Shown here in pieces: positions 1-8,578 of a DNA stretch of 64,000 bases. The first letter of the stretch is position 1. The number at the start of each line of letters is the position of its first letter. Under the pieces are notes generated by a model. The model was given only the letters and a program-made list of their open reading frames with translations, was not told the DNA's origin and did not search any database. The DNA is from Bacteroides pyogenes DSM 20611 = JCM 6294 (GTDB lineage Bacteria; Bacteroidota; Bacteroidia; Bacteroidales; Bacteroidaceae): positions 156,963 through 220,962 of the forward strand of contig NZ_KE386623.1 of assembly GCF_000428105.1 (NCBI RefSeq), read 5' to 3'. Both the position numbers and the translations under genes were made by a program.

Positions 1-75
1 CAGTTCCGCCAACCGTTGGCAGGACGGACATTCCACCTCAAATTCAGATATGTCTTCTCGAAAGGTATTTTATAA
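1..75 (+). CDS. C-terminal end of a TonB-dependent receptor-like protein (partial)
   Basis: The first 24 codons are open and end at TAA 73-75. The peptide finishes GRTFHLKFRYVF followed by SKGIL. A glycine-arginine turn followed by an alternating hydrophobic strand ending in aromatic residues is the usual last beta strand of TonB-dependent outer-membrane receptors in Bacteroidetes. The next gene starts 18 bases downstream on the same strand and encodes a DUF4374 lipoprotein, a family commonly found beside such receptors, so the two probably form an uptake operon. Only the end is visible, so the substrate and class are unknown. Confidence 0.55.
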   Translation, partial: QFRQPLAGRTFHLKFRYVFSKGIL

Positions 76-93
76 TTCTAAACATAAATAAAA

Positions 94-1275
94 ATGAGAA
101 CAACAACATTGAAGAACATAGCCCTTTCTGCTATGCTGGTCGGCTCCATAGGGCTGACGTCCTGCGACAAAAATGATGACCCCAAACCAACGCCCAACGA
201 GGTGCAACAGCATTTTGCCTTTGTGCATTATGTGGACAAAAGTGCTTACGTCGGCACGTTCGGTGATTTGACACCTCAAGCTACCGACAACAAGAAAGCA
301 TTCGAATTTGGCTTTGGGTGTTATCTCTTCGCAAAAGGAAACACGGTACTTGTGCCCGAAGGGAAATTCGGAGATAAGGTACATAAGTTTACAAGAGGGG
401 CGCACGGCGAACTTCTAAAAGCAGGTACGATGACCTTTGAACAGATGGCGCAACCCGGAGAAATCAATTTTATCGACGAGCAGCGGGCATATGTCGCTTT
501 GCACGGAAGGGGAAAGATTGTGCTAATCAATACCGCTACGTTGCAAAAAGAGGATGAAATCGACCTCTCGCCTTATGCCGTTCAGGACAATAATCCCGAC
601 CCCGGTTGCAACGTCATTCGAGACGGAAAGATGTATGTAGCCCTCAACCAGCTCAATTCGCCCCACACCTCCGTACCGGGGACGGGTGCAGAGGTGGCTG
701 TTATTGACCTTAAAACGAAAAAGACCGAAGTCATCAAGGACAGTCGCACAAGTGTTGTCGGATTGTTTCGTCACTCCGATGCCTTTATGGACGAGCGGGG
801 CGACATCTACTTTTACAGTGCGGGCAACAACTTCAACGTTGCCAATAAGGAAGGTTTCCTGCGTATCCGCAAAGGAAGCGACCAATGGGACGCCGACTAC
901 CTGTTCAACCTGTCGAAGACAACCATAAAAGGGATTGGCAAAACGGGGCAGTATATGATTAAGTCTTACTATGCGGGCAATGGCATTGTATATAGTTGCT
1001 TGAAAGTAACGGATACGGAATTCGGAATACTCAAGAAAGACTTCCAACCCGTGAAAATCGACATTTGGAACAAAACCATCGAAAAACTTGATTTGCCGAT
1101 GACCGACAGCAACGGCTCTTTTGCCATAACCCGCTACAAAGATTTCATCGTCTTTGGTATGACGTGCAATAACGGAACGGGCTACTATACCTACAATACC
1201 AAGACGGGCGAATGCTCCCAAACTCCCGTTGTTACTGCCGTGGGAGTACCCTCAAGTTTAGTTGCGTTTGAGTAA
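94..1275 (+). CDS. DUF4374-type surface or periplasmic lipoprotein
   Basis: The 393-residue protein begins with a lipoprotein signal whose lipobox LTSC places the lipidated cysteine at residue 24, followed by an acidic stretch (DKNDD) that often marks surface-exposed lipoproteins in Bacteroidetes. The rest alternates short beta strands with glycine and aspartate turns, as in YncE-like beta propellers, and matches my memory of DUF4374 proteins encoded beside TonB receptors. It is likely an accessory binding protein for the receptor whose end lies at 1-75. No enzymatic motif is visible. A strong terminator follows directly, closing the operon. The family assignment rests on recognition without alignment. 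Confidence 0.65.
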   Translation: MRTTTLKNIALSAMLVGSIGLTSCDKNDDPKPTPNEVQQHFAFVHYVDKSAYVGTFGDLTPQATDNKKAFEFGFGCYLFAKGNTVLVPEGKFGDKVHKFTRGAHGELLKAGTMTFEQMAQPGEINFIDEQRAYVALHGRGKIVLINTATLQKEDEIDLSPYAVQDNNPDPGCNVIRDGKMYVALNQLNSPHTSVPGTGAEVAVIDLKTKKTEVIKDSRTSVVGLFRHSDAFMDERGDIYFYSAGNNFNVANKEGFLRIRKGSDQWDADYLFNLSKTTIKGIGKTGQYMIKSYYAGNGIVYSCLKVTDTEFGILKKDFQPVKIDIWNKTIEKLDLPMTDSNGSFAITRYKDFIVFGMTCNNGTGYYTYNTKTGECSQTPVVTAVGVPSSLVAFE

Positions 1276-1285
1276 ATCCCTATCG

Positions 1286-1323
1286 CAAGAGTATTCCCTC
1301 AAAAAGGAATACTCTTGTTTTTT
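1286..1323 (+). terminator. Rho-independent terminator after the DUF4374 gene
   Basis: CAAGAGTATTCC (1286-1297) pairs perfectly with GGAATACTCTTG (1306-1317) across an 8-base loop and is followed by six T residues. It lies 11 bases after the stop codon. Confidence 0.9.
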
Positions 1324-1389
1324 ATAGAGCATGTGATTCAACAAGGATAAAAATATAAGAAAATCCTCTTTTTTATCCTTGCTTATTTG

Positions 1390-1397
1390 TAAATTTG
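1390..1397 (+). promoter_or_regulatory. Promoter -7 box of the AraC-family regulator
   Basis: TAAATTTG is an exact match to the Bacteroidetes TAnnTTTG box. Transcription would begin near 1402-1405, so translation must start at the ATG at 1415 and cannot start at the upstream in-frame TTG at 1379. Confidence 0.6.
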
Positions 1398-1414
1398 CAG
1401 AAAGGTATAATGAT

Positions 1415-2395
1415 ATGACCATAGAATTTTGTGCAATCAATAAGCCAGAAGATTGGATGGAGATGGTTGCCGAGCAATTCGGCACATCGGTAACGAACGA
1501 TGGTTTTACCGTTCCGCCCTCAGTGGGCAGTGGCTTTTTCAAGCAATACTACCCGTTGTCATGGATCACATTGACCTACATCAGTTTCGTGTCATACGAA
1601 CCGATGACAATGGTGCGTCGCTCGGTGGAAAACTCGAAATGGATTCCCGTGATGTTCTATATCAACGAGCATAAGCACGAGCAGATTATCGGCACAAGCA
1701 CAAAAACGGTCGGGGTGGACACGCTCGACGGTATCTTTATGCCTTCAAGCAATATCCCTACGGAATGGACTTTCGCTCCCAAACGACAGTATGAAAACAT
1801 CACATTGACCTTCAACAAGGATTGGATAGAGCAAATGGATACGGCTTGCGAAACCTACATCGGTCGGTTGCTTCGGTCGGACAAGTCTTTTTATCTCTTC
1901 GAGACTATCACACCTGCGATGCAACAAGTATTGGACGGTATCAAGGCGATAACCAAAAGCGATGCGCCTTTCTCTCCCCTCCATTTGCATGGAAAGGCAA
2001 TAGAACTGCTGACAATATTTCTTGAAAAAATCGAAAAACGTTCGGAGGTAAAATCTCTTTCCAACTTGAATTTGAACGATGTGGAGGCTGTCTTTCGTGT
2101 CCGTCGTCAGATATTACAAAGTTTGAACAATGTACCGAGCATTCCCGAACTGGCACGTGAAGTGGCAATGAGCAGCTCCAAACTACAAAAGTGTTTCAAA
2201 CAGGTTATTGGAAAAGCCATCGCCGAGTATGCCCTATCCGAAAAGATGGAATGGGCAAAACGTTTGCTTTCCACTCGTCTTTACTCTGTATCCGAAGTAG
2301 GCTATAAAGTCGGATATGCCAATCTCAGCCACTTCACAGAGGCTTTCCGCAAATATCATAAGATAAATCCCAAGCAATATCTCAACTCTTTGTAG
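1415..2395 (+). CDS. AraC-family transcriptional regulator
   Basis: This 326-residue protein has a C-terminal double helix-turn-helix of the AraC/XylS type (last 95 residues). The first helix-turn-helix lies in IPELAREVAMSSSKLQKCFK and the second in VSEVGYKVGYANLSHFTEAF, ending with the family signature KINPKQY. The N-terminal 225 residues are a poorly conserved sensory part with no recognisable cupin signature. The start was set at ATG 1415 because the longer frame would begin upstream of the promoter box. It lies between the receptor/lipoprotein pair and the envelope transport cassette, both on the same strand, and may regulate either or both; which one is inference. Confidence 0.85.
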   Translation: MTIEFCAINKPEDWMEMVAEQFGTSVTNDGFTVPPSVGSGFFKQYYPLSWITLTYISFVSYEPMTMVRRSVENSKWIPVMFYINEHKHEQIIGTSTKTVGVDTLDGIFMPSSNIPTEWTFAPKRQYENITLTFNKDWIEQMDTACETYIGRLLRSDKSFYLFETITPAMQQVLDGIKAITKSDAPFSPLHLHGKAIELLTIFLEKIEKRSEVKSLSNLNLNDVEAVFRVRRQILQSLNNVPSIPELAREVAMSSSKLQKCFKQVIGKAIAEYALSEKMEWAKRLLSTRLYSVSEVGYKVGYANLSHFTEAFRKYHKINPKQYLNSL

Positions 2396-2456
2396 ATTTG
2401 ACACAATAGGGATATTACTTACCGTTTAAGGGTTATTTTACCCTAAGCAATCTTTC

Positions 2457-2464
2457 GAACTTTG
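2457..2464 (+). promoter_or_regulatory. Possible -7 box of the envelope transport cassette
   Basis: GAACTTTG matches TAnnTTTG at seven of eight positions (G for T first). It would give a short leader before the ATG at 2483. Weak evidence. Confidence 0.3.
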
Positions 2465-2482
2465 CCTGCAAAACATCAGGCA

Positions 2483-3778
2483 ATGAAAATAACGACATTT
2501 AAGTTTCAGCTTTTTGCCGGAGTAACAATCTTTTCATTGTTTTCCGGTATTTCTGTTTATGCGCAATCTCCGAATGAAACAGACTCTCTCCAGACAGAAG
2601 AGATTTCGTCGGATAATCGCATTAAAATCAATGGTTATCTCCGTGCAGGAATTTTCGGAGGAGAAAAAGAAATACGCAATTACTACGGAGAGGGTGCCTT
2701 GAAATTGGAAGTTCCCATCGGCATGAATGCTTCCGCCTTTTCGGAAGTCCGTTACAGAGCCGATGGCAACAACAATCATAAGTTCGACATCCGCGAGGCT
2801 TATGTAAATCTTAATCTTGGCAAGTTCGATTTTCGTGTGGGTGAGCAAATCGTTCTCTGGGGACGGGCAGACGGTTTCAATCCGACCAATAACGTTACAC
2901 CCCAAGACTTTTGTGTATTCTCACCGGAGGAAGACGATAAACGTCTGGGAAATTTTATCGTGAAAGGAGTCTTTAATCCTTATCCGTTCCGTATCGAAGT
3001 GGATTGGATACCCGTTTACAAATCGTCATTGTTCCCATTCATCGGAAAGCCTATGGGAGATGGGATTGTATGGAAGAATGAAAAACAGCCTTACCGATGG
3101 AAAGACCAGTCTTTCGGAGTGAAAATAGATTTGGAAAAACCGTCTTTCGACCTCTCTCTTTCCTATTACAACGGGTTACATAAATTTCCCGGCATCGCTT
3201 ATGAGAAGACTCCTTCTGAAATCCTTTTGTCGCAAAAGCCCTATCGGGTGCATGTTGTCGGAATGGACTTTTCCACCTCATTGGGCAACTACGGATTAAG
3301 AGGCGAGTTTGCCTGTTCACTCCCCGACAAAGGCAATAATCCCATCTATTCTGTTCCCAACAAGCAGATGGAATATACAATAGGGATTGACCGAAGTTGG
3401 GATGCTTTCAGCTTGATTGTGCAATATATAGGTAAGTATATTCCGGACTTAAAGTCTGACATCAAAGGCAACCCGATGGAACGGAAACTTAACTCGCTGA
3501 ATCGTATCGTCTTCACGCAGCACGAGCGTTGGAATCATTCGGTTTCGGTCAGACCTGCACTGTCATTACTCCACGAAACATTGAACGTAGAACTGCTCGG
3601 ACTGTGCCAGTTCAGTACAAAAGAATACTTCTTCCAACCCAAGGTTCGCTATGCCATAGCCGATGCCGTTACACTCACGGTGGGAGGTCAGTTGTTTTAC
3701 GGACCGGACGACCGCCTGTTTGGGATATTGGAAAAGACCAAGAACTCGGTTTTTACGGAGTTGAAAGTTTCGTTTTAG
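2483..3778 (+). CDS. DUF1302-like outer-membrane beta-barrel protein
   Basis: This 431-residue protein starts with a cleavable signal peptide ending near VYAQ and then shows alternating amphipathic strands to a C-terminal phenylalanine (ELKVSF), as expected for a barrel. The segment with REAYVNLNLG, RVGEQIVLWGRADGFNP and PEEDDKRLG strongly resembles DUF1302 proteins, which pair with RND permeases. The first in-frame codon (TTG 2462) is rejected because ATG 2483 opens directly into a signal peptide. It is followed after 26 bases by an MMPL permease and then a LolA-like protein, so it probably forms the outer-membrane part of a three-component lipid or hydrophobic-molecule exporter. The substrate is unknown. 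Confidence 0.7.
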   Translation: MKITTFKFQLFAGVTIFSLFSGISVYAQSPNETDSLQTEEISSDNRIKINGYLRAGIFGGEKEIRNYYGEGALKLEVPIGMNASAFSEVRYRADGNNNHKFDIREAYVNLNLGKFDFRVGEQIVLWGRADGFNPTNNVTPQDFCVFSPEEDDKRLGNFIVKGVFNPYPFRIEVDWIPVYKSSLFPFIGKPMGDGIVWKNEKQPYRWKDQSFGVKIDLEKPSFDLSLSYYNGLHKFPGIAYEKTPSEILLSQKPYRVHVVGMDFSTSLGNYGLRGEFACSLPDKGNNPIYSVPNKQMEYTIGIDRSWDAFSLIVQYIGKYIPDLKSDIKGNPMERKLNSLNRIVFTQHERWNHSVSVRPALSLLHETLNVELLGLCQFSTKEYFFQPKVRYAIADAVTLTVGGQLFYGPDDRLFGILEKTKNSVFTELKVSF

Positions 3779-3804
3779 ATTATCTAATCTCAAAATAATA
3801 TCGA

Positions 3805-6090
3805 ATGAAGAAGTTAGCTGAATTTGTGATACGATACCGCTGGGCGGTCATCGTGTTCTTTCTTGCACTGACAGCCTTCATGGGCTTTCAGATGAAGAAT
3901 GCAAGTTTTAATCCCGACCTGCTTACCTATCTGCCGGAGCATTTGCCTTCCCGTATGAACCAAAAACAGATAGAAAAGATGTTTGGAGGAACGGATATGG
4001 TGATGATTGTCGTACAGACGGATGATGTCGTAAACGACAAGACGTTGGAACGTGTAGAGCATTTCTCGCAGGATATGCAGAACATCAAAGGCATAGAACG
4101 GGTAATGTCTGTCTTTGAATTGAAAAATGTCCGCAGCGAAAATGACGCAATGACCGTTGATGCGGCCGTGAAAATGATTCCACGGACTGCTGAAGAAGTT
4201 GCCACTATCAAAAAGGGACTTGCAGGTAATGACCTTGTCTATGGAAGCGTAGTCTCCAAAGATTTTACGACCACAGCCATTATTGGATTGCTTGAACCCG
4301 GAGCAAAAGACAAGGACGTAATAGACCAAGTGGAGGCAATGATTGCCAAATATCCCGGCGCAGAGAAAGTTCTTTTGGGTGGCTCTCCGTATATGCGGAT
4401 GCAGAATGCGGGAATGATGCAGAAGGATATGGCTCGGCTCATTCCTCTCGGATTGTTGTTAATGATGGTTTTTCTCTTTATCAGCTTCCGACAGTTCAGA
4501 GGCGTATGGCTTCCCATTCTAATTGTGGTTATGGCGATATTCACGGCATTGGGAGCAACACCTTTGTTGGGATGGAAGTTTGCCGTTACGACCATTATTT
4601 TAGTAGTATTACTGATAGCCACTGCCAATTCCTACGGCATACACATGTTTGCTCGCTACCAAAGAGACAATCTTCCCGGAAACAATTATACTCCCAAAGA
4701 GCTGTCTGTCAAGATGGTTACAAGTCTCGGTGCTCCCATCATTTTGTCCGGATTGACAACCATTGCAGGGTTGCTCTGTATGTTGGGACATGTGCTGATT
4801 CCCGGTGGGCAGATGGGCGTCCTCGGCAGTATTGGTATTGGACTTGCCTTGATTGGCAGTCTGTTCTTTATCCCAGCATTAAGTTCAATACTTCCCAAAA
4901 CGAAGCCTCGATTGAGAGCGGATGACAATCCTAAAAACAAAAGAGGAATAGGGTTGGACAGATTGTTGGATTTTATTGCCAATTGGGTAACGAAAAAGCC
5001 CAAGACTATTTTGGTTTTGTTTGTAGTCATTTCTCTAATCGGAGCAGCCGGACTATTGCGTTTCAGCATCAATTCAAATCCCGCCGAATTGTTCCCTGAC
5101 GGACATCCAGCCAAGGAGTCTGCACAAATTATCAATAAGGAATTGGGGGGCTTTTTCCCTTTCTGTGTCGTATTCGAAGGCGACATCAAAGACCCTGCCT
5201 TGTTGAAGAAAATTGATGATTTGGAGAAAAAGGTGCGAGAAATTCCCGAAGTGGGAACAACGCAGTCTATCGCGAAAGTTACACGTCAGATCAGCCGTGC
5301 TCTCTATAACAAAGGCGAAGAAGGTTATGATAAAATCCCCGACACCTACGATGCCGTATCACAATACTTCGAGTTGTATCTGATGAGCGGCAGTCAGAGG
5401 GATTTGGAAAAGATGGTGGATTTCAATTTTGAGAAAGCTCTCTTGATGATTCGTTTCAAGGAATTGAACACACCGGTATTGCGACAATGTGTTGCTCAAA
5501 TCAAGGAAATGGTAAAAGATGACCCCAATGTGAAACTTGTTGGTGGCAATGCCGATGTATTCACGGATATGGACAAGCATGTCGTAAACGGGCAGTTCCT
5601 TTCTTTGTTGATTTCCCTCGTTGTTGTATTTATCATTATATCCCTCGGTTTCAACTCATTTAAGGCAGGATTACTGCAAATCGTTCCACTCATGTTTGCC
5701 ATGTTGATGCTTTTCGGACTGATGGGATATTTTGGTATCGACCTGAACTTTATGACCGCCTTCCAAGCCTCTATCCTTATTGGAGTCGGCGTGGACTATA
5801 CGATTCATGTTGTCTGGCGGTATCGGGAGGAACGACGTGCGGGTTACGACGATAAGGAGGCTGTACATCGCTTGTTCAAGGCAACGGGACGCGGTATCGT
5901 ATTCAATGCCATTGCCGTTATTATCGGATTTGTAGTTCTGCTCTTTTCAGGCTTCCTGCCTGTCCGCTTTTTCGGAATGATGATGGTGACCATCATCTTC
6001 GTATGCCTCATTGCCGCAGTGCTGCTCGTACCTGCGCTATGTATGGTGTTGAAACCGAAATTCTTGAGACAGAAAATCCATTGCAAATAA
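3805..6090 (+). CDS. MMPL/RND-superfamily inner-membrane transporter
   Basis: The 761-residue protein has the duplicated RND layout. One membrane helix lies near residues 10-30, a periplasmic domain runs to about 210, and a five-helix bundle covers about 212-355. The second half repeats this with a helix near 398-416, a loop to about 590, and helices to about 750. GVGVDYTIHVVWRYREE in the second half is the charged membrane motif typical of MMPL/HpnN-like permeases of the SSD type. Such proteins use the proton gradient to move lipids or other hydrophobic compounds out of the inner membrane. It sits between an outer-membrane barrel gene and a LolA-like gene, supporting an envelope-spanning exporter. 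Confidence 0.85.
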   Translation: MKKLAEFVIRYRWAVIVFFLALTAFMGFQMKNASFNPDLLTYLPEHLPSRMNQKQIEKMFGGTDMVMIVVQTDDVVNDKTLERVEHFSQDMQNIKGIERVMSVFELKNVRSENDAMTVDAAVKMIPRTAEEVATIKKGLAGNDLVYGSVVSKDFTTTAIIGLLEPGAKDKDVIDQVEAMIAKYPGAEKVLLGGSPYMRMQNAGMMQKDMARLIPLGLLLMMVFLFISFRQFRGVWLPILIVVMAIFTALGATPLLGWKFAVTTIILVVLLIATANSYGIHMFARYQRDNLPGNNYTPKELSVKMVTSLGAPIILSGLTTIAGLLCMLGHVLIPGGQMGVLGSIGIGLALIGSLFFIPALSSILPKTKPRLRADDNPKNKRGIGLDRLLDFIANWVTKKPKTILVLFVVISLIGAAGLLRFSINSNPAELFPDGHPAKESAQIINKELGGFFPFCVVFEGDIKDPALLKKIDDLEKKVREIPEVGTTQSIAKVTRQISRALYNKGEEGYDKIPDTYDAVSQYFELYLMSGSQRDLEKMVDFNFEKALLMIRFKELNTPVLRQCVAQIKEMVKDDPNVKLVGGNADVFTDMDKHVVNGQFLSLLISLVVVFIIISLGFNSFKAGLLQIVPLMFAMLMLFGLMGYFGIDLNFMTAFQASILIGVGVDYTIHVVWRYREERRAGYDDKEAVHRLFKATGRGIVFNAIAVIIGFVVLLFSGFLPVRFFGMMMVTIIFVCLIAAVLLVPALCMVLKPKFLRQKIHCK

Positions 6091-6193
6091 CTTAAAAGGA
6101 CTGAAAGGATAAAAGCAATAAAAGAAACAGTCAAAAGCTTATGAGCTTTTCAAAGAAGATTGATACACGAATATTCATCAAACAATAAATACA

Positions 6194-6997
6194 ATGAAGA
6201 AAGTTTTTTTATCGGCGGTTATAACAATCGCAACCATGTGGGCAAATGTTGCTCATGCACAGGGAGGATTGTCTCCCCAACAAGTACAGCAGAAAGCCAT
6301 TGAAACCACTCGTGTTGCCGGGATGGAAACACAATCGTCCATGACTATTTACAGTCCGTCGGGAGATAAACGGGTTCGCAAGATGACTATCGTCAGTAAA
6401 CTCTACGAGAATGGGAGTCTGGAAAAGAAACTCATTCGGTTTACCGAGCCTGCTGATGTGAAAGGCACCGGGTTTCTATCGTTCGATTATTTGAAGAAGA
6501 ACGACGACAAGTGGATTTATATGCCAGCCCTTCGTAAAACCCGACGCATTGTGAGTTCTGAAAATGCAAAGAGTTTCATGGGGTCTGAGTTTTCTTACGC
6601 CGATATGTCCACACCTGCTGTCGAAGATTTCGACTATAAATTCTTGACTGAGCAGAAAGTCGATGGACATGATTGTTATGTCTTGGAAATCATACCTAAA
6701 AACAAGACTATTGCCAATGAAAACGGTTTCTCAAAGAAAATTTCCTATATCGATAAACGGATTTTCGTTGTTCGCAAGGCTACCTATTATAATCTTGCCG
6801 GTGAGAAAGAAAAGGAGATGACCGTCTCTGCAATTGCCGAAGTGGATACAAAGAACCATAAGTACCGCTTCAAGGAAATGACAATGATTAATCTGAAAAA
6901 TAAAAGAAAGTCGGTATTGAATAACAACGTTATTAAGTTCACCCCTTCAATTTCGGACAGTTATTTCACCACTCGCACACTGGAACAAGGCAAGTAA
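6194..6997 (+). CDS. LolA-like outer-membrane lipoprotein-sorting family protein
   Basis: The 267-residue protein has a signal peptide (MKKVFLSAVITIATMWANVAHAQ) and a LolA/LppX-like fold region. Features include SSMTIYSPSGDKRVRKMTI, RFTEPADVKGTGFLSFDY and the conserved WIYMPALRKTRRI, which characterise the outer-membrane lipoprotein-sorting proteins associated with MMPL permeases. It would act in the periplasm as the shuttle that receives hydrophobic cargo from the permease at 3805-6090 and passes it to the outer-membrane partner. The gap to the permease gene is 103 bases without an evident promoter, and a terminator follows, so it is the last gene of the cassette. Confidence 0.75.
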   Translation: MKKVFLSAVITIATMWANVAHAQGGLSPQQVQQKAIETTRVAGMETQSSMTIYSPSGDKRVRKMTIVSKLYENGSLEKKLIRFTEPADVKGTGFLSFDYLKKNDDKWIYMPALRKTRRIVSSENAKSFMGSEFSYADMSTPAVEDFDYKFLTEQKVDGHDCYVLEIIPKNKTIANENGFSKKISYIDKRIFVVRKATYYNLAGEKEKEMTVSAIAEVDTKNHKYRFKEMTMINLKNKRKSVLNNNVIKFTPSISDSYFTTRTLEQGK

Positions 6998-7016
6998 AAC
7001 TTCTCTTTTCCATTCT

Positions 7017-7061
7017 ACCTCCATTTGTTGCAATCAGAAGTTGTAACAGGTGGAGGTTTTG
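7017..7061 (+). terminator. Terminator of the envelope transport cassette
   Basis: ACCTCCA (7017-7023) pairs with TGGAGGT (7051-7057), with further pairing in the interior (TTGCAA/TTGTAA), and is followed by a T run. Confidence 0.7.
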
Positions 7062-7106
7062 TGCATTAATTCCAAGTATAAATATCAAATAGTAAATTCT
7101 CCGAAA

Positions 7107-7340
7107 ATGAAAAGACTTATTGGCAAGGAAACTTTCGGGATGCTTCTCTCGGAAAATACTACAGAAGCAACAACATCCCTTATTGAAGAGATTATAAATC
7201 TTAGTGAAACAGACAAGAATCCTATCTCCTTATTCCGGACTTTACACCACACAAGATTCCATTTACAGGCAATCAAAGTAGAAAACGGCTTAACTGCCGA
7301 AATGGGGAAAAAATGTGTCGGAGTTGTTGCATGTTATTGA
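7107..7340 (+). pseudogene. Probable N-terminal part of an RteC-like regulator, separated by a frameshift
   Basis: An ATG at 7107 opens a 77-codon frame rich in helix-forming residues (FGMLLSENTTEATTSLIEEI and onward). It overlaps the RteC C-terminal frame by 26 bases in a different frame. The overlap contains GGGGAAAAAATG, a homopolymer tract where loss or gain of a base would join the frames into a protein of about 195-200 residues, near the size I expect for RteC. I infer that it is the broken N-terminal half of the gene at 7315-7701. The similarity of this part alone to RteC is not obvious, so it could also be an unrelated small frame. Confidence 0.4.
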
Positions 7341-7701
7341 TACAGAATTAGAATTGTGGAATATGCGGGTACAAGGGTTATTGTCTTTGTCACCTCCGAG
7401 TCCGCAATCGAAGTCCATCGGTGAAATCCGTTGGACGGGCAAAATCGTGGACTTGGTGGAGTTACTCTATGCTCTTGACACCTGTAACTGTATCAACAAT
7501 GGAGAAATCGGAGTAGAGGAACTGGCAGAGGTTCTTTCTAACATTTTCGGAGTAGAAATCAAGAACTGCTACAACATCTATATGAATATAAAGTGTCGCA
7601 AAGATGACAGCCGCACCTATTTCCTTGATGAACTCCGAGAGAAACTGAACAAACGAATGGTAGAGAGCGACTTGAAAGGCGGAAAATTCAAAAAACGGTA
7701 A
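7315..7701 (+). CDS. rteC: RteC-like regulator, C-terminal winged-helix part (truncated)
   Basis: This 128-residue frame starts at GTG 7315 and contains the RteC family signature IRWTGKIVDLVELLYAL, then GEIGVEELAEVLSNIFGVE and KDDSRTYFLDELREKL. In CTnDOT-type Bacteroides conjugative transposons, RteC controls excision genes. The visible part covers the C-terminal winged-helix domain; the N-terminal half seems to lie out of frame just upstream (7107-7340). The regulator is therefore probably inactive or gives a short product. It marks the surrounding region as derived from an integrative conjugative element. Confidence 0.7.
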   Translation: MSELLHVIDTELELWNMRVQGLLSLSPPSPQSKSIGEIRWTGKIVDLVELLYALDTCNCINNGEIGVEELAEVLSNIFGVEIKNCYNIYMNIKCRKDDSRTYFLDELREKLNKRMVESDLKGGKFKKR

Positions 7702-7718
7702 TTGCATGCAAATAATCA

Positions 7719-7757
7719 ATCAGGCTTCCCCAAACGAGATGGAAGCCTGATTTTTTC
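7719..7757. terminator. Terminator between the rteC-like and mobA genes
   Basis: ATCAGGCTTCC (7719-7729) pairs perfectly with GGAAGCCTGAT (7741-7751), followed by T residues to 7756. It lies between convergent genes and ends rightward transcription of the rteC-like gene. Confidence 0.9.
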
Positions 7758-7787
7758 ATCCATAAAGAACAGTACGATGTAAAATGG

Positions 7788-8204
7788 TTACTGCCGATGT
7801 TGCCATTTCTCCTGAAACTCACGGGTGAGTTGTACGATTTCACCTCCAATTATTGCCAATTCAAACGTCATTTTCTCCAACTTGGCAAGCATCGCAAAGG
7901 CTTTTTTCTCAGTAAAGTTGCTCTTCAAAGCGACAACTGTCTGGTTGTAATTCACTCCGACACTGCGAAATTGTCCGTACAAAGTCGTCAGTTTTTGATA
8001 ATAGTCAAGCAAGGAACGATCCACTTTTATCACTCGGAAAGTCTCGTTAAAGACCCTTGCCTTGATGAATAGTGACAGACTTGGCACACCGCTTTCCTCT
8101 TTCATCGTGAGGAAATGAGCGTATTCCGTCGGCGTGAAATTGACCGAAACACGCTTTTCTGTCTTCTCTTTGGAGCGTGAGCTCCGAATTTTCTTCATTT
8201 TCAT
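7788..8204 (-). CDS. mobA: MobA-like mobilization (relaxosome accessory) protein
   Basis: The 138-residue basic protein begins KMKKIRSSRSKEKTEKRVSVNFTPTEY, a ribbon-helix-helix entry, and continues with SLSLFIKARVFN and YYQKLTTLYGQFRSVGVNYNQ. This is the layout of MobA/MobC accessory proteins in Bacteroides conjugative elements, which bind oriT and recruit the MobB relaxase. In intact elements mobB would follow leftward from 7788; here a terminator and a convergent rteC-like gene follow instead, so the relaxase gene is missing. Rightward of its start lies a palindrome-rich stretch suited to be its oriT. The protein itself looks complete. Confidence 0.75.
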   Translation of the reverse strand: MKMKKIRSSRSKEKTEKRVSVNFTPTEYAHFLTMKEESGVPSLSLFIKARVFNETFRVIKVDRSLLDYYQKLTTLYGQFRSVGVNYNQTVVALKSNFTEKKAFAMLAKLEKMTFELAIIGGEIVQLTREFQEKWQHRQ

Positions 8205-8270
8205 TTCTTACTTTGGATTTTAGTGTTTCACGACATCACCGGCATTTGAGGCATTGCATTCTCACTTTCA

Positions 8271-8428
8271 AGAAAAACGACTTCGGAGTTTTTCTGCCCT
8301 CTGCAAGAGTAAGGGTTTTATGCTGCAAAAACGAAGTCGTGCTGCATAAAACATACCTTGCTATTTGCTCCGACGCAAATAAATTCGTTCCGAAGAACGA
8401 TATGCTATTCTCCCGAAAGGTATGTTTT
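8271..8428. other. Putative oriT region: cluster of nested inverted repeats beside mobA
   Basis: Five perfect or near-perfect inverted repeats lie in 158 bases: AGAAAAAC/GTTTTTCT (8271-8295); CGACTTCG/CGAAGTCG (8278-8339); GTTTTATGCTGC/GCTGCATAAAAC (8315-8352, one mismatch); ATTTGC/GCAAAT (8363-8380); and AAAACATACCTT/AAGGTATGTTTT (8349-8428), the last enclosing TCGTTC/GAACGA (8385-8400). No convincing gene overlaps it. Its place upstream of a relaxosome accessory gene suggests a transfer origin; the nick site is not known. Confidence 0.5.
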
Positions 8429-8501
8429 CAAAGCCATGAAATACCGACTTATCGCTTACTGCAAAGTTACGATCTCTTGTACCCAAAGCTATTAGGAGAG
8501 A

Positions 8502-8536
8502 CGAAGCCACAAGTATCCAAATCGAAGCCACAAGTA
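8502..8536. repeat. 14-base direct repeat with 21-base period
   Basis: CGAAGCCACAAGTA occurs at 8502-8515 and again at 8523-8536. A two-turn helical period places both copies on the same DNA face, as for protein-binding iterons. It may belong to the same control or transfer region as the neighbouring palindromes. Confidence 0.6.
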
Positions 8537-8578
8537 CGCACCAAAGGAAATCACGCTGATTACAGCATCACCGAGCCA

